DNA of 64,000 bases from Pseudomonas fluorescens (GTDB lineage Bacteria > Pseudomonadota > Gammaproteobacteria > Pseudomonadales > Pseudomonadaceae), in assembly GCF_902497875.1 (NCBI RefSeq), contig NZ_CABVHY010000011.1:152945-216944 (forward strand), given 5' to 3'. The position numbers and the translations under genes were made by a program. This document shows positions 1 through 11,358 of the stretch, piece by piece. The notes beneath the pieces are model-generated. The model did no database searches and was not told the origin of the DNA. It was given only the letters and a program-made list of their open reading frames with translations. Position 1 is the first letter of the stretch; each line of letters opens with the position of its first letter.

Positions 1-1
1 C

Positions 2-30
2 ATCACCCGGTGGTTGGCCCACCGGGTGAT
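2..30 (-). terminator. stem-loop just downstream of aapJ
   Basis: A perfect 12-bp inverted repeat (2-13 with 19-30, loop TTGGC) starts 7 bases after the aapJ stop. The bases that would form a T-tract on the minus strand lie outside the window, so I cannot tell a true terminator from an intercistronic hairpin. In aap-type operons the binding-protein gene is usually followed by permease genes and expressed above them. A partial attenuator between aapJ and aapQ is therefore a reasonable inference. Confidence 0.55.
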
Positions 31-37
31 AGAACCA

Positions 38-1066
38 TCAGCGCACTGGTGGTGCGTATTGAATGCCGCCGTTGTTCCACAGAGCGTTCAGCCCGCGGTC
101 GATGGCCAGTGGAGTGCCTTTGCCGAGGTTTTTCTCGAACACTTCACCGTAGTTGCCCACTTGCTTGACGATCTGCACAACCCAGTCTTTCGGCAGTTTC
201 AGATCCTTGCCGTATTCACCGTCAGCACCCAGCAGACGTGCAACGTCGGGGTTCTTGGTGGCTTTGGCTTCGGCTTCGACGTTTTTCTGAGTAATACCCA
301 TTTCTTCGGCATTGAGCATGGCGAACAGGGTCCACTTGACGATGCTGAACCACTCTTCGTCGCCTTTACGCACGACCGGGCCCAGTGGCTCCTTGGAAAT
401 GGTTTCCGGCAGCACGACGTAGTCGGTCGGGCTCGCCAGCTTGCTGCGCTGTGCGTAGAGCTGGGATTTGTCGGAGGTCAGTACGTCACAACGACCGGAT
501 TCCAGCGACTTGGCGCTTTCATCGGAGGTGTCGAAAGTGATCGGGGTGTATTTCAGACCGTTGCCGCGGAAGAAGTCGGAAACGTTCAGTTCGGTCGTGG
601 TACCGGCTTGAATGCAGATGGTTGCGCCGTCGAGTTCTTTAGCGCTCTTGACGCCCAGCTTGTTGTTTACCAGAAAGCCGATGCCGTCGTAGTAAGTCAC
701 ACCGGCAAACACCAGGCCCATGCCCGAATCGCGGGAACTGGTCCAGGTGGTGTTACGCGACAGTACGTCGATTTCGCCGGATTGCAGCGCGGTGAAGCGC
801 TCCTTGGCGTTCAACTGGCTGAATTTGACCTTGGTCGCGTCGCCGAATACGGCAGCGGCCACAGCGCGGCAAACGTCGGCGTCGATCCCGAGGATCTTGC
901 CGGTTGCGTCCGGTACCGAGAAGCCAGGCAAACCGTCACTCACGCCACACTGTACGAAGCCTTTTTTCTGCACTGCATCCAGGGTTGCACCCGCCTGAGC
1001 GAACCCACTGACACCGAGCACTGCGGCCGCAGTCACGATAGCCAGGGTGGATTTCAACATCTTCAT
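38..1066 (-). CDS. aapJ: general L-amino-acid ABC transporter, periplasmic binding protein (AapJ/BztA type)
   Basis: This is a 342-residue periplasmic solute-binding protein for a broad-range polar amino-acid ABC importer. The N-terminus is a Sec signal peptide (Lys at 2 and 5, hydrophobic stretch, cleavage after AQA near residue 25). The mature part has the family-3 binding fold, with the typical segments CGVSDGLPGFS, GIDADVCRAVAAA, LSRNTTWTSSRD and GFLVNNKLGVKSAKELDGATIC. Its length of about 340 fits AapJ/BztA rather than the 250-260-residue HisJ class. The permease and ATPase genes should follow outside the window to the left. The ATG at 1066 is preceded by a GGAGG-like stretch on the minus strand. 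Confidence 0.93.
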   Translation of the reverse strand: MKMLKSTLAIVTAAAVLGVSGFAQAGATLDAVQKKGFVQCGVSDGLPGFSVPDATGKILGIDADVCRAVAAAVFGDATKVKFSQLNAKERFTALQSGEIDVLSRNTTWTSSRDSGMGLVFAGVTYYDGIGFLVNNKLGVKSAKELDGATICIQAGTTTELNVSDFFRGNGLKYTPITFDTSDESAKSLESGRCDVLTSDKSQLYAQRSKLASPTDYVVLPETISKEPLGPVVRKGDEEWFSIVKWTLFAMLNAEEMGITQKNVEAEAKATKNPDVARLLGADGEYGKDLKLPKDWVVQIVKQVGNYGEVFEKNLGKGTPLAIDRGLNALWNNGGIQYAPPVR

Positions 1067-2192
<1,126 letters not shown>

Positions 2193-2283
2193 AAACTGAA
2201 ACTTCCTGTAGCCGTATGACCAATGAGCTACGCCGCGCCCGATTCTTGCATTACACTGCCCGGCACTTAACCAATTTGATGAG

Positions 2284-3771
2284 ATGACCGTGCTCAAAGC
2301 ACTCAAGAAAATGTTTGGTAAAAGCGAGGCTGAGCAGCTCGCGCCTGGCTCTATTGCACCTTCCCACAGCTCCGGAACCCGCACCGACGCTAATCAGCCG
2401 GATCGCGCAGTGTCTGGGGCCGTACCCAAGAAAGAGCCGGTGAGCACAGCCGTCGCCCAACCTGCTGCGGCTCCGGCCTGCGAGCAACCGCGCAGCGAAG
2501 AAGCCAAACCTGCGCAACCTCGCCGCCAACGCGCGCCGAAACCGCCAGTCACACCCTGGAAACTCGAAGATTTCGTCGTCGAACCCCAGGAAGGCAAAAC
2601 CCGCTTTCACGATTTCAAACTTGCACCAGAACTGATGCACGCGATCCAGGACCTGGGTTTCCCGTACTGCACGCCGATCCAGGCCGAGGTGTTGGGCTTC
2701 ACCCTCAAGGGTGAGGACGCCATCGGGCGTGCCCAGACCGGCACCGGTAAAACCGCCGCGTTCCTGATCTCGATCATCACCCAGCTGTTGCAGACCCCGC
2801 CGCCCAAAGAGCGCTACATGGGTGAACCGCGGGCGCTGATCATCGCTCCGACCCGCGAACTGGTGGTCCAGATCGCCAAGGACGCGGCCGATCTGACCAA
2901 ATACACCGGACTGAACGTCATGACGTTCGTCGGCGGCATGGACTTCGACAAGCAACTCAAGCACCTCGAAGCCCGCCACTGCGACATCCTCGTGGCCACC
3001 CCCGGCCGCCTGCTGGACTTCAACCAGCGCGGTGACGTCCACCTCGACATGGTCGAAGTGATGGTGCTCGACGAAGCTGACCGCATGCTCGACATGGGTT
3101 TCATCCCGCAAGTGCGTCAGATCATTCGCCAGACCCCACCGAAAAACGAGCGTCAGACGCTGTTGTTCTCCGCGACCTTCACTGAAGACGTGATGAACCT
3201 GGCCAAGCAATGGACCACCGATCCGGCCATTGTCGAAATCGAAGCGATCAACGTCGCCAGCGACATGGTCGAGCAGCACATCTATGCCGTCGCCGGCAGC
3301 GATAAATACAAGTTGCTCTACAATCTGGTGAACGACAACGGCTGGGAACGGGTGATGGTCTTCGCCAACCGCAAGGATGAGGTGCGGCGCATCGAAGAAC
3401 GCCTGGTGCGTGACGGCGTCAACGCCGCGCAGCTGTCCGGCGACGTGCCGCAGCACAAGCGCATCAAGACCCTGGAAGGCTTTCGCGAAGGCAAGATCCG
3501 CGTACTGGTCGCCACCGATGTCGCCGGCCGCGGGATTCACATCGATGGCATCAGCCACGTGATCAACTTCACCCTGCCGGAAATGCCGGACGATTATGTG
3601 CACCGCATCGGCCGTACCGGTCGGGCTGGCGCCAGCGGTGTTTCGATCAGCTTTGCCGGTGAAGATGACTCCTACCAGCTACCGTCCATCGAGGCGCTGC
3701 TGGGTCGCAAGATCAGTTGCGAAACTCCACCCACGCATCTGCTGCGCGCAGTAGAGCGCAAGCACCCGTAA
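2284..3771 (+). CDS. rhlB: DEAD-box ATP-dependent RNA helicase RhlB
   Basis: This is a 495-residue RNA helicase. A charged, Pro/Ala-rich N-terminal extension of about 95 residues precedes the helicase core. The core has the motifs in order: Q motif (PYCTPIQ), motif I AQTGTGKT, Ia PTREL, DEAD box [12 protein letters not shown], and motif [12 protein letters not shown]. RhlB unwinds structured RNA and in gamma-proteobacteria joins RNase E and PNPase in the degradosome. The opening residues and basic extension match pseudomonad RhlB rather than RhlE or SrmB. It appears monocistronic and ends at a strong intrinsic terminator (3792-3822). Confidence 0.9.
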   Translation: MTVLKALKKMFGKSEAEQLAPGSIAPSHSSGTRTDANQPDRAVSGAVPKKEPVSTAVAQPAAAPACEQPRSEEAKPAQPRRQRAPKPPVTPWKLEDFVVEPQEGKTRFHDFKLAPELMHAIQDLGFPYCTPIQAEVLGFTLKGEDAIGRAQTGTGKTAAFLISIITQLLQTPPPKERYMGEPRALIIAPTRELVVQIAKDAADLTKYTGLNVMTFVGGMDFDKQLKHLEARHCDILVATPGRLLDFNQRGDVHLDMVEVMVLDEADRMLDMGFIPQVRQIIRQTPPKNERQTLLFSATFTEDVMNLAKQWTTDPAIVEIEAINVASDMVEQHIYAVAGSDKYKLLYNLVNDNGWERVMVFANRKDEVRRIEERLVRDGVNAAQLSGDVPQHKRIKTLEGFREGKIRVLVATDVAGRGIHIDGISHVINFTLPEMPDDYVHRIGRTGRAGASGVSISFAGEDDSYQLPSIEALLGRKISCETPPTHLLRAVERKHP

Positions 3772-3791
3772 AACCCGGCGCAATAAAACAG

Positions 3792-3822
3792 ACGCAGACC
3801 GGAAACGGCCTGCGTTTTTTTT
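3792..3822 (+). terminator. rho-independent terminator of rhlB
   Basis: The stem is ACGCAG/CTGCGT plus an inner CCG/CGG with loop GAAA and one mismatch (A3798-C3809). A run of eight T follows directly (3815-3822). It lies 20 bp after the rhlB stop. Confidence 0.9.
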
Positions 3823-3832
3823 CGTCTGGATA

Positions 3833-3864
3833 TTGTCAGCGAGAACTATAAGTCCATAATGGAC
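3833..3864 (+). promoter_or_regulatory. dauB promoter with overlapping operator palindrome
   Basis: A sigma-70-like promoter is visible: -35 TTGTCA (3833-3838), a 16-bp spacer, and -10 CATAAT (3855-3860). The -10 sits inside a perfect 13-bp palindrome, GTCCATAATGGAC (3852-3864), an ideal position for a repressor. A close copy (TTCCATACTGGAC, 7926-7938, 11 of 13 identical) overlaps the -10 of the binding-protein gene on the other side of dauR. The binding protein is inferred to be DauR, encoded in this operon. Confidence 0.65.
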
Positions 3865-3900
3865 AAATTAGTTTACTTTCATCTCCACGGGAGCATCTGC

Positions 3901-4854
3901 ATGTCCAGCACGCCTTATGTGATCGCCCAGACCCAGGCCCGCCAGCTCCTCGAGCAAGTCGACGTGCCGCAGATCCTGCGCAAGCTGTTCCGTGACCTGG
4001 CTGCCGGGCAAGCGGTGCAACCTGCCCAGCAGTTGGTGGAGTTCCCCCACGGTGCTGGCGATTTCATCAACTACCTTGGGGTTCTGGCCGAAGACCGCGT
4101 CTACGGGGTGAAAACCTCGCCCTATATCGTACGCAGCGAAGGCCCGCTGGTCACCGCCTGGACATTGTTGATGTCGATGGAAACCGGCCAGCCATTGCTG
4201 CTGTGCGACGCTGGCGAATTGACCACCGCCCGCACCGCCGCGACCACCGCGGTGGCGGTTGATGCGCTCGCCGCGCCTGATGCCCAGCGTCTGGCCATCA
4301 TTGGCAGCGGCCCTGTAGCCCAGGCGCACCTGCACTACGCGAAAAACCTGCGCGACTGGCAAAGCATCAATCTCTATTCGCCGGGCCTGGCGGACAAAAG
4401 TCCGGAAGCGCTGGCGTCACTGCGCGCGCTTGATCCGCGCCTGCAGATCGTTGCCAGCCGTGAGGAAGCGCTCAGCGATGTCGACGTCATCATGCTCTGC
4501 ACTTCCTCGGCTGGCCCGGTGATCGATCCGCTTACTTTGAGCAAACCGGCACTGATCACCTCGATCAGCACCAACGCACCGCGAGCTCACGAAGTGCCGC
4601 CGCACGCGCTGAATGAAATGCAGGTCTATTGCGACTATCGTCAGACCACACCTGGCTCGGCTGGAGAAATGCTGATCGCCAGCGAGCAGCATGGCTGGGA
4701 TAAAAGTGCCATTCGCGGCGATCTGCCAGAGTTGCTCAGCGAACAGACACCACGTCCAGCCTACGACCGTCACGTGTTCTTCCGCTCCATCGGCCTGGGC
4801 CTGGAAGACATCGCACTGGCCAATGCGCTCTACCAGTTACAGCGCAATAGCTAA
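3901..4854 (+). CDS. dauB: DauB-like NAD(P)H-dependent L-arginine dehydrogenase (ornithine cyclodeaminase/mu-crystallin family)
   Basis: This 317-residue cytoplasmic oxidoreductase has the ornithine-cyclodeaminase/mu-crystallin fold. The nucleotide-binding motif GSGPVAQAHL is near residue 135, and the substrate-side TARTAATTAVA is just before it. In P. aeruginosa the dauBAR operon racemises D-arginine: DauA oxidises D-Arg to the imino/keto acid and DauB aminates this to L-Arg with NAD(P)H. The same gene order here supports the call. I chose the ATG at 3901 because GGGAG lies 7 bases upstream. An in-frame ATG at 3859 would sit inside the promoter palindrome and has no ribosome-binding site. 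Confidence 0.85.
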   Translation: MSSTPYVIAQTQARQLLEQVDVPQILRKLFRDLAAGQAVQPAQQLVEFPHGAGDFINYLGVLAEDRVYGVKTSPYIVRSEGPLVTAWTLLMSMETGQPLLLCDAGELTTARTAATTAVAVDALAAPDAQRLAIIGSGPVAQAHLHYAKNLRDWQSINLYSPGLADKSPEALASLRALDPRLQIVASREEALSDVDVIMLCTSSAGPVIDPLTLSKPALITSISTNAPRAHEVPPHALNEMQVYCDYRQTTPGSAGEMLIASEQHGWDKSAIRGDLPELLSEQTPRPAYDRHVFFRSIGLGLEDIALANALYQLQRNS

Positions 4855-4874
4855 CACAGCCCGGATACGGTCCC

Positions 4875-6197
<1,323 letters not shown>

Positions 6198-6285
6198 CAC
6201 CCTCAGGTGACGACCCGCCTCGATTGCGGCAAACTCCCAGCGCCCTTACCGATAGGGCGCTGAACGCTGCCTGGAGCAACACCCT

Positions 6286-6921
6286 ATGACACCACCTCGA
6301 CAAGACCCCGCCCTGGATAACTTCCGGGCGATTGCCGATGCTATTGCCACGCTGTTTTACCCCCACGCCGAGGTGGTGCTGCACGACCTGCGCACGCAAA
6401 AGATCGACTACATCGCCAACAACCTGTCCAAGCGCGAAGTGGGCGACGATGCGGCACTGGAAGACATGCTCAGTGAAGAGGTCAGCGAACGGAACATTGG
6501 TCCCTACGAAAAGCTCAACTGGGACGGCCAGAAAATCCGCAGCCTGAGCAGCGTGCTGCGCGACAGCAATGGTCAACCGCTGGCCGTGCTGTGCATCAAC
6601 CTGAATATCTCGCTGTTCGAAAACGCCAAGGCCGCGCTGGATCTGTTCCTGTCGCCGAGCAAGCTGATTGCGCAACCGGACTCACTGTTTCGTGACGACT
6701 GGCAGGAGCGCATCAACACCTTCCTGCACGCATGGCTGCGCGAACGTCAGTTGAGCCTCAACCTGCTGACCCGCGAGCACAAACGCGAGCTGGTGCTGGC
6801 CCTGCACGCCGAAGGCGCCTTCAAAGGCAAAAGCGCCTCCAATTACGTGGCGAATGTGCTGAATATGGGGCGGGCGACGGTGTACAAGCATTTGAAGGAA
6901 TTGAAGGAATTGAAGGGCTGA
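6286..6921 (+). CDS. dauR: DauR-like transcriptional regulator (YheO-type PAS plus HTH)
   Basis: This 211-residue cytoplasmic regulator has an N-terminal YheO-like PAS sensor domain (about residues 10-125; FYPHAEVVLHDLRTQKIDYIANNLS) and a C-terminal helix-turn-helix (about 160-205; KGKSASNYVANVLNMGRATVYKHL). In P. aeruginosa DauR represses dauBAR and is relieved by D-arginine or D-lysine. Third position in the same operon and matching domains support the name. The last residues (KELKELKELKG) come from three tandem copies of a 9-bp unit (TTGAAGGAA, 6892-6918). A REP pair begins right after the stop. Confidence 0.85.
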   Translation: MTPPRQDPALDNFRAIADAIATLFYPHAEVVLHDLRTQKIDYIANNLSKREVGDDAALEDMLSEEVSERNIGPYEKLNWDGQKIRSLSSVLRDSNGQPLAVLCINLNISLFENAKAALDLFLSPSKLIAQPDSLFRDDWQERINTFLHAWLRERQLSLNLLTREHKRELVLALHAEGAFKGKSASNYVANVLNMGRATVYKHLKELKELKG

Positions 6922-7027
6922 AGATCAAAGGATCGCAGCCTGCGGCAGCTCCTACACTGGCCGAGTACACCTGTGAAATTGCAGGAGCATGCGATCCTGT
7001 AGGAGCTGCCGCAGGCTGCGATCTTTT
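6922..7027. repeat. REP palindrome pair, family B (GTAGGAGCTGCCGCAGGCTGCGATC type)
   Basis: The arms are GATCGCAGCCTGCGGCAGCT (within 6922-6957) and its inverse (6997-7027), between the convergent dauR and binding-protein genes. This is the most frequent palindrome family in the window (see 9425, 15709, 29460, 48514, 52811). Confidence 0.9.
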
Positions 7028-7067
7028 CCGCACCGCCAGGCACCATCGCAATACCTGGCGTGCGCGA

Positions 7068-7850
7068 TCAGTCGCCGTAGATATCCGACTTGAAGTACTT
7101 GGCCTGGATCTTTTGGTATTCGCCATTGGCGCGAATGTCGTCGATGGCCTTGTTCAGCTGGCTCACCAGAGCGGTATTGCCCTTGCGCACGGCGATCCCG
7201 GCGCCCTCACCCACGTATTTCGGGTCTTTGAGTTCCGGGCCGACAAAGGCGTAATCGGCGCCACGTGGCATCGACAGGAAATCATCCAGAGGAATGGTAT
7301 CGGCAAAAATGGCGTCCAGGCGACCAGACGCGAGGTCCATGTAGATCTCTTCATTGTTGCCGTAACGCTTGACCGTGATCCCCTTGGGCTCGAAGACTTC
7401 GGTAGCGTAACGATCAGTGGTGGTGGCCCGTTGCACGCCAACCGTTTTGCCTTTGAGGCTGGCGTACTGATCATCCACCACAGCGCCTTTCTTCATCACC
7501 AGTCGCGACGAAGTGAAATAGTACTTGTGGGTGAAGTCGACCGAATTCTTGCGCTCCGCGGTGATGGTCATCGACGACAGCGCGGCATCGATTTTCTTCA
7601 CCTTCAGCGATGGAATCAGGCCGTCGAACTCGCTCTCGATCCACTCGCACTTGACCTGCATCTGCGCGCACAGCGCATTGCCGATGTCGTAGTCGAAGCC
7701 GCTGATTTTCCCCTCGGAAGTCTTGAATGCAAACGGCGGATACGCCGCTTCAATGCCAATGCGCAGGGGTTTCTCGGCGGCGAACAGGCTGCTGCATGCC
7801 AACAGGCTGAGGGCCAGGCCACTGATGAGGGTGAGTTTCTTCATGTTCAT
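7068..7850 (-). CDS. arginine/ornithine-type ABC transporter periplasmic binding protein
   Basis: This 260-residue family-3 solute-binding protein has a Sec signal peptide (MNMKKLTL..., cleavage after LFA near residue 24). The mature start [17 protein letters not shown] and the segments [24 protein letters not shown] and [14 protein letters not shown] are typical of the HisJ/ArgT/AotJ class for basic amino acids. No permease or ATPase gene adjoins it, so it probably works with a transporter encoded elsewhere. In P. aeruginosa a similar orphan gene (PA3865) sits next to dauBAR. The shared palindrome at its -10 suggests co-regulation with dauBA. Met3 is an equally possible start. Confidence 0.9.
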   Translation of the reverse strand: MNMKKLTLISGLALSLLACSSLFAAEKPLRIGIEAAYPPFAFKTSEGKISGFDYDIGNALCAQMQVKCEWIESEFDGLIPSLKVKKIDAALSSMTITAERKNSVDFTHKYYFTSSRLVMKKGAVVDDQYASLKGKTVGVQRATTTDRYATEVFEPKGITVKRYGNNEEIYMDLASGRLDAIFADTIPLDDFLSMPRGADYAFVGPELKDPKYVGEGAGIAVRKGNTALVSQLNKAIDDIRANGEYQKIQAKYFKSDIYGD

Positions 7851-7925
7851 TTTCTCGCGGGTTGTTGTTGGTTTGGCAAGAGAGAAGAAAAAGTGAAACG
7901 TGAGACGCCTTTTTTGTACTTATAA

Positions 7926-7958
7926 TTCCATACTGGACTTTTATGTATTGTTCGTCAA
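7926..7958 (-). promoter_or_regulatory. promoter and operator of the arginine-type binding-protein gene
   Basis: On the minus strand: -35 TTGACG (7958-7953), a 17-bp spacer, then -10 CAGTAT (7935-7930). The -10 lies in the near-palindrome read on the plus strand as TTCCATACTGGAC (7926-7938). It matches the dauB operator at 3852-3864 in 11 of 13 bases and has the same placement over the -10. Confidence 0.6.
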
Positions 7959-8041
7959 TCGAGTGGCCGCACTTCATTCTTCCTTTGGTCGCGAGGATGA
8001 ATGGGGTGAACCTGAAAGGTAGAGGATGCTGCTGATGGCCC

Positions 8042-8136
8042 TATCGCGAGCAAGCTCGCTCCCACAGTGAACTTGTGGTGAACACAAAAAAAGTGATCAC
8101 ACCGATCCAATGTAGGAGCGAGCTTGCTCGCGATGA
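8042..8136. repeat. REP palindrome pair, family C (GGGAGCGAGCTTGCTCGCGAT type)
   Basis: The inverted arms are ATCGCGAGCAAGCTCGCTCC (from 8043) and GGAGCGAGCTTGCTCGCGAT (ending 8135), between moaE and the binding-protein promoter. Other members are at 18651, 25809, 31224 and 39181. Confidence 0.9.
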
Positions 8137-8170
8137 CTGACTTACAGCCGACAGAGAATGGGCAGCCTGT

Positions 8171-8623
8171 TTATTTGCTCCAGCGCTCCACCGCCGCATG
8201 ATCGCTGTCCTTCCCTTCCACCCAGCGAGGCCCATCACTGGTGTTTTCTTTCTTCCAGAACGGCGCACGGGTTTTCAGGTAGTCCATGACAAAGGCGCAG
8301 GCGTCGAACGCGGCCTGGCGGTGGGCACTGGCGGCGCCGACGAAGACGATCGGTTCCCCCGGCTCCAAAGCGCCGATCCGGTGCAGCACTTCAAGCTTGA
8401 GCAGAGGCCAGCGCTGTTCGGCTTCGACGGCGATCTTGCCGAGGGCTTTTTCGGTCATGCCCGGGTAGTGCTCAAGAAACATTCCGGCAACCTCAAGCCC
8501 ATCGTTGAAGTCACGCACGTAGCCGACAAAACTCACCACCGCACCGACGCCGACATTCGCCGCGTGCATCGCATTGACTTCAGCGCCCGGGTCGAACGCC
8601 ATGGATTGCACGCGAATCGCCAT
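8171..8623 (-). CDS. moaE: molybdopterin synthase catalytic subunit MoaE
   Basis: This 150-residue large subunit of molybdopterin synthase, with MoaD, converts cyclic pyranopterin monophosphate to molybdopterin. Diagnostic segments are GAVVSFVGYVRD, LEHYPGMTEKAL, LHRIGAL, the nucleotide-side VGAASAHRQAAF, and the catalytic loop LKTRAPFWKKE containing the active lysines. It is the last gene of moaC-moaD-moaE. Its ATG lies two bases after the moaD stop, which implies translational coupling. Confidence 0.96.
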   Translation of the reverse strand: MAIRVQSMAFDPGAEVNAMHAANVGVGAVVSFVGYVRDFNDGLEVAGMFLEHYPGMTEKALGKIAVEAEQRWPLLKLEVLHRIGALEPGEPIVFVGAASAHRQAAFDACAFVMDYLKTRAPFWKKENTSDGPRWVEGKDSDHAAVERWSK

Positions 8624-8625
8624 GC

Positions 8626-8868
8626 TCAGCCTCCGGTCACGGTGGGAAAAAATGCCACTTCATCGCCGTCGGCCAGTGGCTCGTCGAGCTGACACAGGTC
8701 TTCATTGCGCGCGCACATCAGATTCTGTTCACTCAACACCTCGGCGCCGTCACGCTGTGCCAACAGCACTCGCACATCATCGACCGAAGCGAAGTCGCCT
8801 TCGACCTTCAACGAGTCCACACCCAGCGCCTCGCGGTAGCGGGCAAAAAACTTCACCGTCACTTTCAT
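8626..8868 (-). CDS. moaD: molybdopterin synthase sulfur-carrier subunit MoaD
   Basis: This 80-residue ubiquitin-like sulfur carrier begins [16 protein letters not shown] and ends in the obligatory ...FFPTVTGG. Its C-terminal glycine is adenylated and thiocarboxylated to donate sulfur to molybdopterin. The ATG (8868-8866) overlaps the moaC stop by one base (TAATG on the minus strand), fixing the start and indicating coupled translation. Confidence 0.96.
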   Translation of the reverse strand: MKVTVKFFARYREALGVDSLKVEGDFASVDDVRVLLAQRDGAEVLSEQNLMCARNEDLCQLDEPLADGDEVAFFPTVTGG

Positions 8869-9338
8869 TATTCGGATACCTGATAGTGGCCGCTCTTGCC
8901 GCCCAGTTTCTCCAGCAAGCGCACGTTCTCGATGATCATGCCGCGATCCACAGCCTTGCACATGTCGTAGATGGTCAGCGCGGCGACACTGGCGGCGGTC
9001 AGCGCTTCCATCTCGACACCGGTCTGCCCGGCCAGCTTGCAGCGGGCCACGATGCGCACCGCGTCCTCGCCTTCGGCGCTGAGTTCGACCTTGACGCTGG
9101 TCAGCAGCAACGGATGGCACAGCGGGATCAAATCTGAGGTTTTCTTCGCCGCCTGAATCCCGGCAATCCGCGCCACGGCGAACACATCACCCTTGGGGTG
9201 ACCGCCGCTGACGATCATCTGCAGGGTTTCGGGGAGCATGCGCACAAGCGCTTCGGCCGTGGCTTCACGTGACGTCACGGCTTTTTCGGTGACGTCGACC
9301 ATATTGGCGCGACCTTGGGAATCGAGATGAGTCAGCAC
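8868..9338 (-). CDS. moaC: cyclic pyranopterin monophosphate synthase MoaC
   Basis: This 156-residue enzyme of molybdenum-cofactor synthesis acts after MoaA to form cyclic pyranopterin monophosphate. Family signatures are present: [29 protein letters not shown], the active-site segment [34 protein letters not shown], and the KSGHY end. The start is GTG at 9338, with AGGAG suitably upstream on the minus strand. It is the first gene of the trio; no moaA or moaB is in the window. Confidence 0.96.
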   Translation of the reverse strand: MLTHLDSQGRANMVDVTEKAVTSREATAEALVRMLPETLQMIVSGGHPKGDVFAVARIAGIQAAKKTSDLIPLCHPLLLTSVKVELSAEGEDAVRIVARCKLAGQTGVEMEALTAASVAALTIYDMCKAVDRGMIIENVRLLEKLGGKSGHYQVSE

Positions 9339-9424
9339 AGGGTTACTCCTGATCAGGAGCGTCGATTGTAAACCTGCGGGTCAATTATTCGCACGTTTGA
9401 TTGCAAGATCACCGCCGGCCCTAT

Positions 9425-9542
9425 GTAGGAGCTGCCGCAGGCTGCGATCTTTTGATCTTCATCAATCTTGCCGACGCCAAAATATCGCAGGCTTCGCCAG
9501 CTCCTGCAAGATCAAAAGATCGCAGCCTGCGGCAGCTCCTAC
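9425..9542. repeat. REP cluster, family B, three arms
   Basis: There are three successive arms: GTAGGAGCTGCCGCAGG (9425), ATCGCAGGCTTCGCCAGCTCC (from 9483) and GATCGCAGCCTGCGGCAGCT ending at 9542. It occupies the gap between moaC and the PhoH-type gene. Confidence 0.88.
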
Positions 9543-9567
9543 GGGGGATCGTCGTTTGTCAGAATGA

Positions 9568-9594
9568 AACCGGGCGGCTTTGGCCCGCCCGGTT
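9568..9594 (-). terminator. stem-loop terminator of the PIN-PhoH gene
   Basis: A 10-bp perfect stem (AACCGGGCGG 9568-9577 with CCGCCCGGTT 9585-9594) starts 9 bases after the stop. On the minus strand it continues into TTTCATTCT, a short U-rich tail, so termination is plausible but not strong. Confidence 0.65.
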
Positions 9595-9602
9595 CGCAGA
9601 GG

Positions 9603-10997
9603 TTACAAATGCGATTCGGCGTATTCGGCCAGAATCGAACGAGGCACTCCTTGCAGGGTGATATGCACCCCGTTGGGGAAGTCTTTGAAGCGTTCGGTCA
9701 GGTAGGTCAGCCCGGAACTGGTCGCGGACAGGTAAGGGGTGTCGATCTGCGCCAGGTTGCCCAGGCACACCACTTTGGAACCGGCACCGGCACGGGTGAT
9801 GATGGTTTTCATCTGGTGCGGGGTGAGGTTCTGGCATTCATCGATCAGGATCAGACTCTGCTGGAAGCTGCGGCCTCGAATGTAGTTGAGGGATTTGAAC
9901 TGCAACGGCACTTTGCTGAGGATGTAGTCGACACTGCCATGGGTGCTCTCGTCGTCCATGTGCAAGGCTTCGAGGTTGTCGGTGATGGCACCCAGCCAAG
10001 GCTCCATTTTTTCCGCTTCGGTGCCGGGCAGGAAGCCGATCTCCTGGTCCAGTCCCTGCACGCTACGAGTAGCGATGATCCGCCGATAGCGTTTGCTGAC
10101 CATGGTCTGTTCGATCGCCGCGGCCAGTGCCAGGATGGTTTTACCGGACCCTGCTGCCCCGGACAGGTTGACCAGATGAATATCCGGATCGAGCAAGGCG
10201 TACAGCGCCAGGCTCTGATAGATGTCACGCGGTTTCAGGCCCCAGGCTTCCTGGTGCAACAGGGGTTCCTGGTGCAGGTCGAGAATCAGCAGCCGGTCTT
10301 CCTCGATCTCCTTGATCCAGCCGACAAACCCCTGTTCGTCGATGATGAACTCATTGATATGCACCGCCGGCAGGTTGTCGATCAACTGCACCTGATGCCA
10401 GGTGCGACCGTGGTCCTGACGGGTTTCGACATTCTTCACGCGGTCCCAGAAGGAGCCGTCCATGTTGTGATAACCATTAGGCAGCAGCGAGACGTCGTCA
10501 ACCAGTTGGTCGGTGCTGTAGTCCTCGGCCGCGATCCCACAAGCCCGGGCCTTGAGGCGCATGTTGATGTCTTTGGTGACCAGCACCACGGGCAGTTTGG
10601 GTTCGCGCGCGTGCAGGTCGATCAACTGGTTGATGATGATGTTGTCGTTCAGATGCTCGGGCAGAATGATGTTAGGTTCGGCGCGTTTGCTCATCAGAAT
10701 TGACAGCAAACCCTTGGGCCCGCTTTTGCCGCGCTGGATCGGCACACCCAGTTCAACGTCTTCAGGGCTGGCGTCGCCCAGGGTCTTGTCGATCAGGCGT
10801 ATGGCCTGACGGCATTCCGCAGCCACGCTGTGATGCCCGCTCTTGAGCTTGTCGAGCTCTTCAAGCACGGTCATCGGGATCGCGACGTGGTGTTCTTCGA
10901 AGTTAAGCAGAGCGTTTGGATCGTGAATCAATACGTTGGTATCGAGTACATAAAGGATTGGCTGGTTGGAGGAAGAACTACGTCCGTGATCATCCAT
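9603..10997 (-). CDS. PIN-domain / PhoH-family ATPase (PhoH2 type)
   Basis: This 464-residue two-domain protein has an N-terminal PIN nuclease-like domain (about 12-150) with VLDTNVLIHDP, conserved acidic residues and VTKDINMRLKA. Its C-terminal PhoH ATPase domain (about 235-455) has Walker A GAAGSGKTILALAAA, RSVQGLDQEIGFLPG and Walker B LILIDECQNLTP. Fused proteins of this type couple ATP-driven RNA unwinding to ribonuclease activity. No small antitoxin-like gene precedes it, unlike mycobacterial PhoH2 loci. It is probably monocistronic. Confidence 0.93.
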   Translation of the reverse strand: MDDHGRSSSSNQPILYVLDTNVLIHDPNALLNFEEHHVAIPMTVLEELDKLKSGHHSVAAECRQAIRLIDKTLGDASPEDVELGVPIQRGKSGPKGLLSILMSKRAEPNIILPEHLNDNIIINQLIDLHAREPKLPVVLVTKDINMRLKARACGIAAEDYSTDQLVDDVSLLPNGYHNMDGSFWDRVKNVETRQDHGRTWHQVQLIDNLPAVHINEFIIDEQGFVGWIKEIEEDRLLILDLHQEPLLHQEAWGLKPRDIYQSLALYALLDPDIHLVNLSGAAGSGKTILALAAAIEQTMVSKRYRRIIATRSVQGLDQEIGFLPGTEAEKMEPWLGAITDNLEALHMDDESTHGSVDYILSKVPLQFKSLNYIRGRSFQQSLILIDECQNLTPHQMKTIITRAGAGSKVVCLGNLAQIDTPYLSATSSGLTYLTERFKDFPNGVHITLQGVPRSILAEYAESHL

Positions 10998-11358
10998 ACT
11001 CGGTCACCTTTGTGGGAGCCAGTCGACGCAATACCGTGACAGTGCTGCGCCTCGAAGTGGCCACCGAATTCACCCCGCCCTACCTAAAAAGAGCAGGACT
11101 CAAGTGAACTGCACACAAGGGGTCTTGGAAGACGCCACCTGTGTTGCAGGTTTCGGCGGTCTGTCTTCGTAATACTCTAAAACCCATGACAGAAAAAAGT
11201 ACTTTGACGTTTTTTTGAAGTTTATTTTTCAGAGTGACCAATAGCACTTGGCGGACTGCCATCACCCCGTTTAAAGTCGGAAGTCCGCCTGCAATGAAAT
11301 CTTCGTAAAAATTTCTCTTTTCAGCCTTTCCCCCAGCATTTGCTGGCCTTTGGTCTTT
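10998..11358. other. AT-richer intergenic region with two stem-loops
   Basis: No gene was found in these 361 bp, which hold the phoH-type promoter and the 3' end of the deacetylase gene. Two hairpins are visible: GGCGGACT (11250-11257) / AGTCCGCC (11282-11289), and CCAGCA/TGCTGG (11333-11346). Stretches such as GTTTTTTTGAAGTTTATTTTT (11210s) are AT-rich for this genome. A small RNA could be encoded here, but nothing identifies one. Confidence 0.4.
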
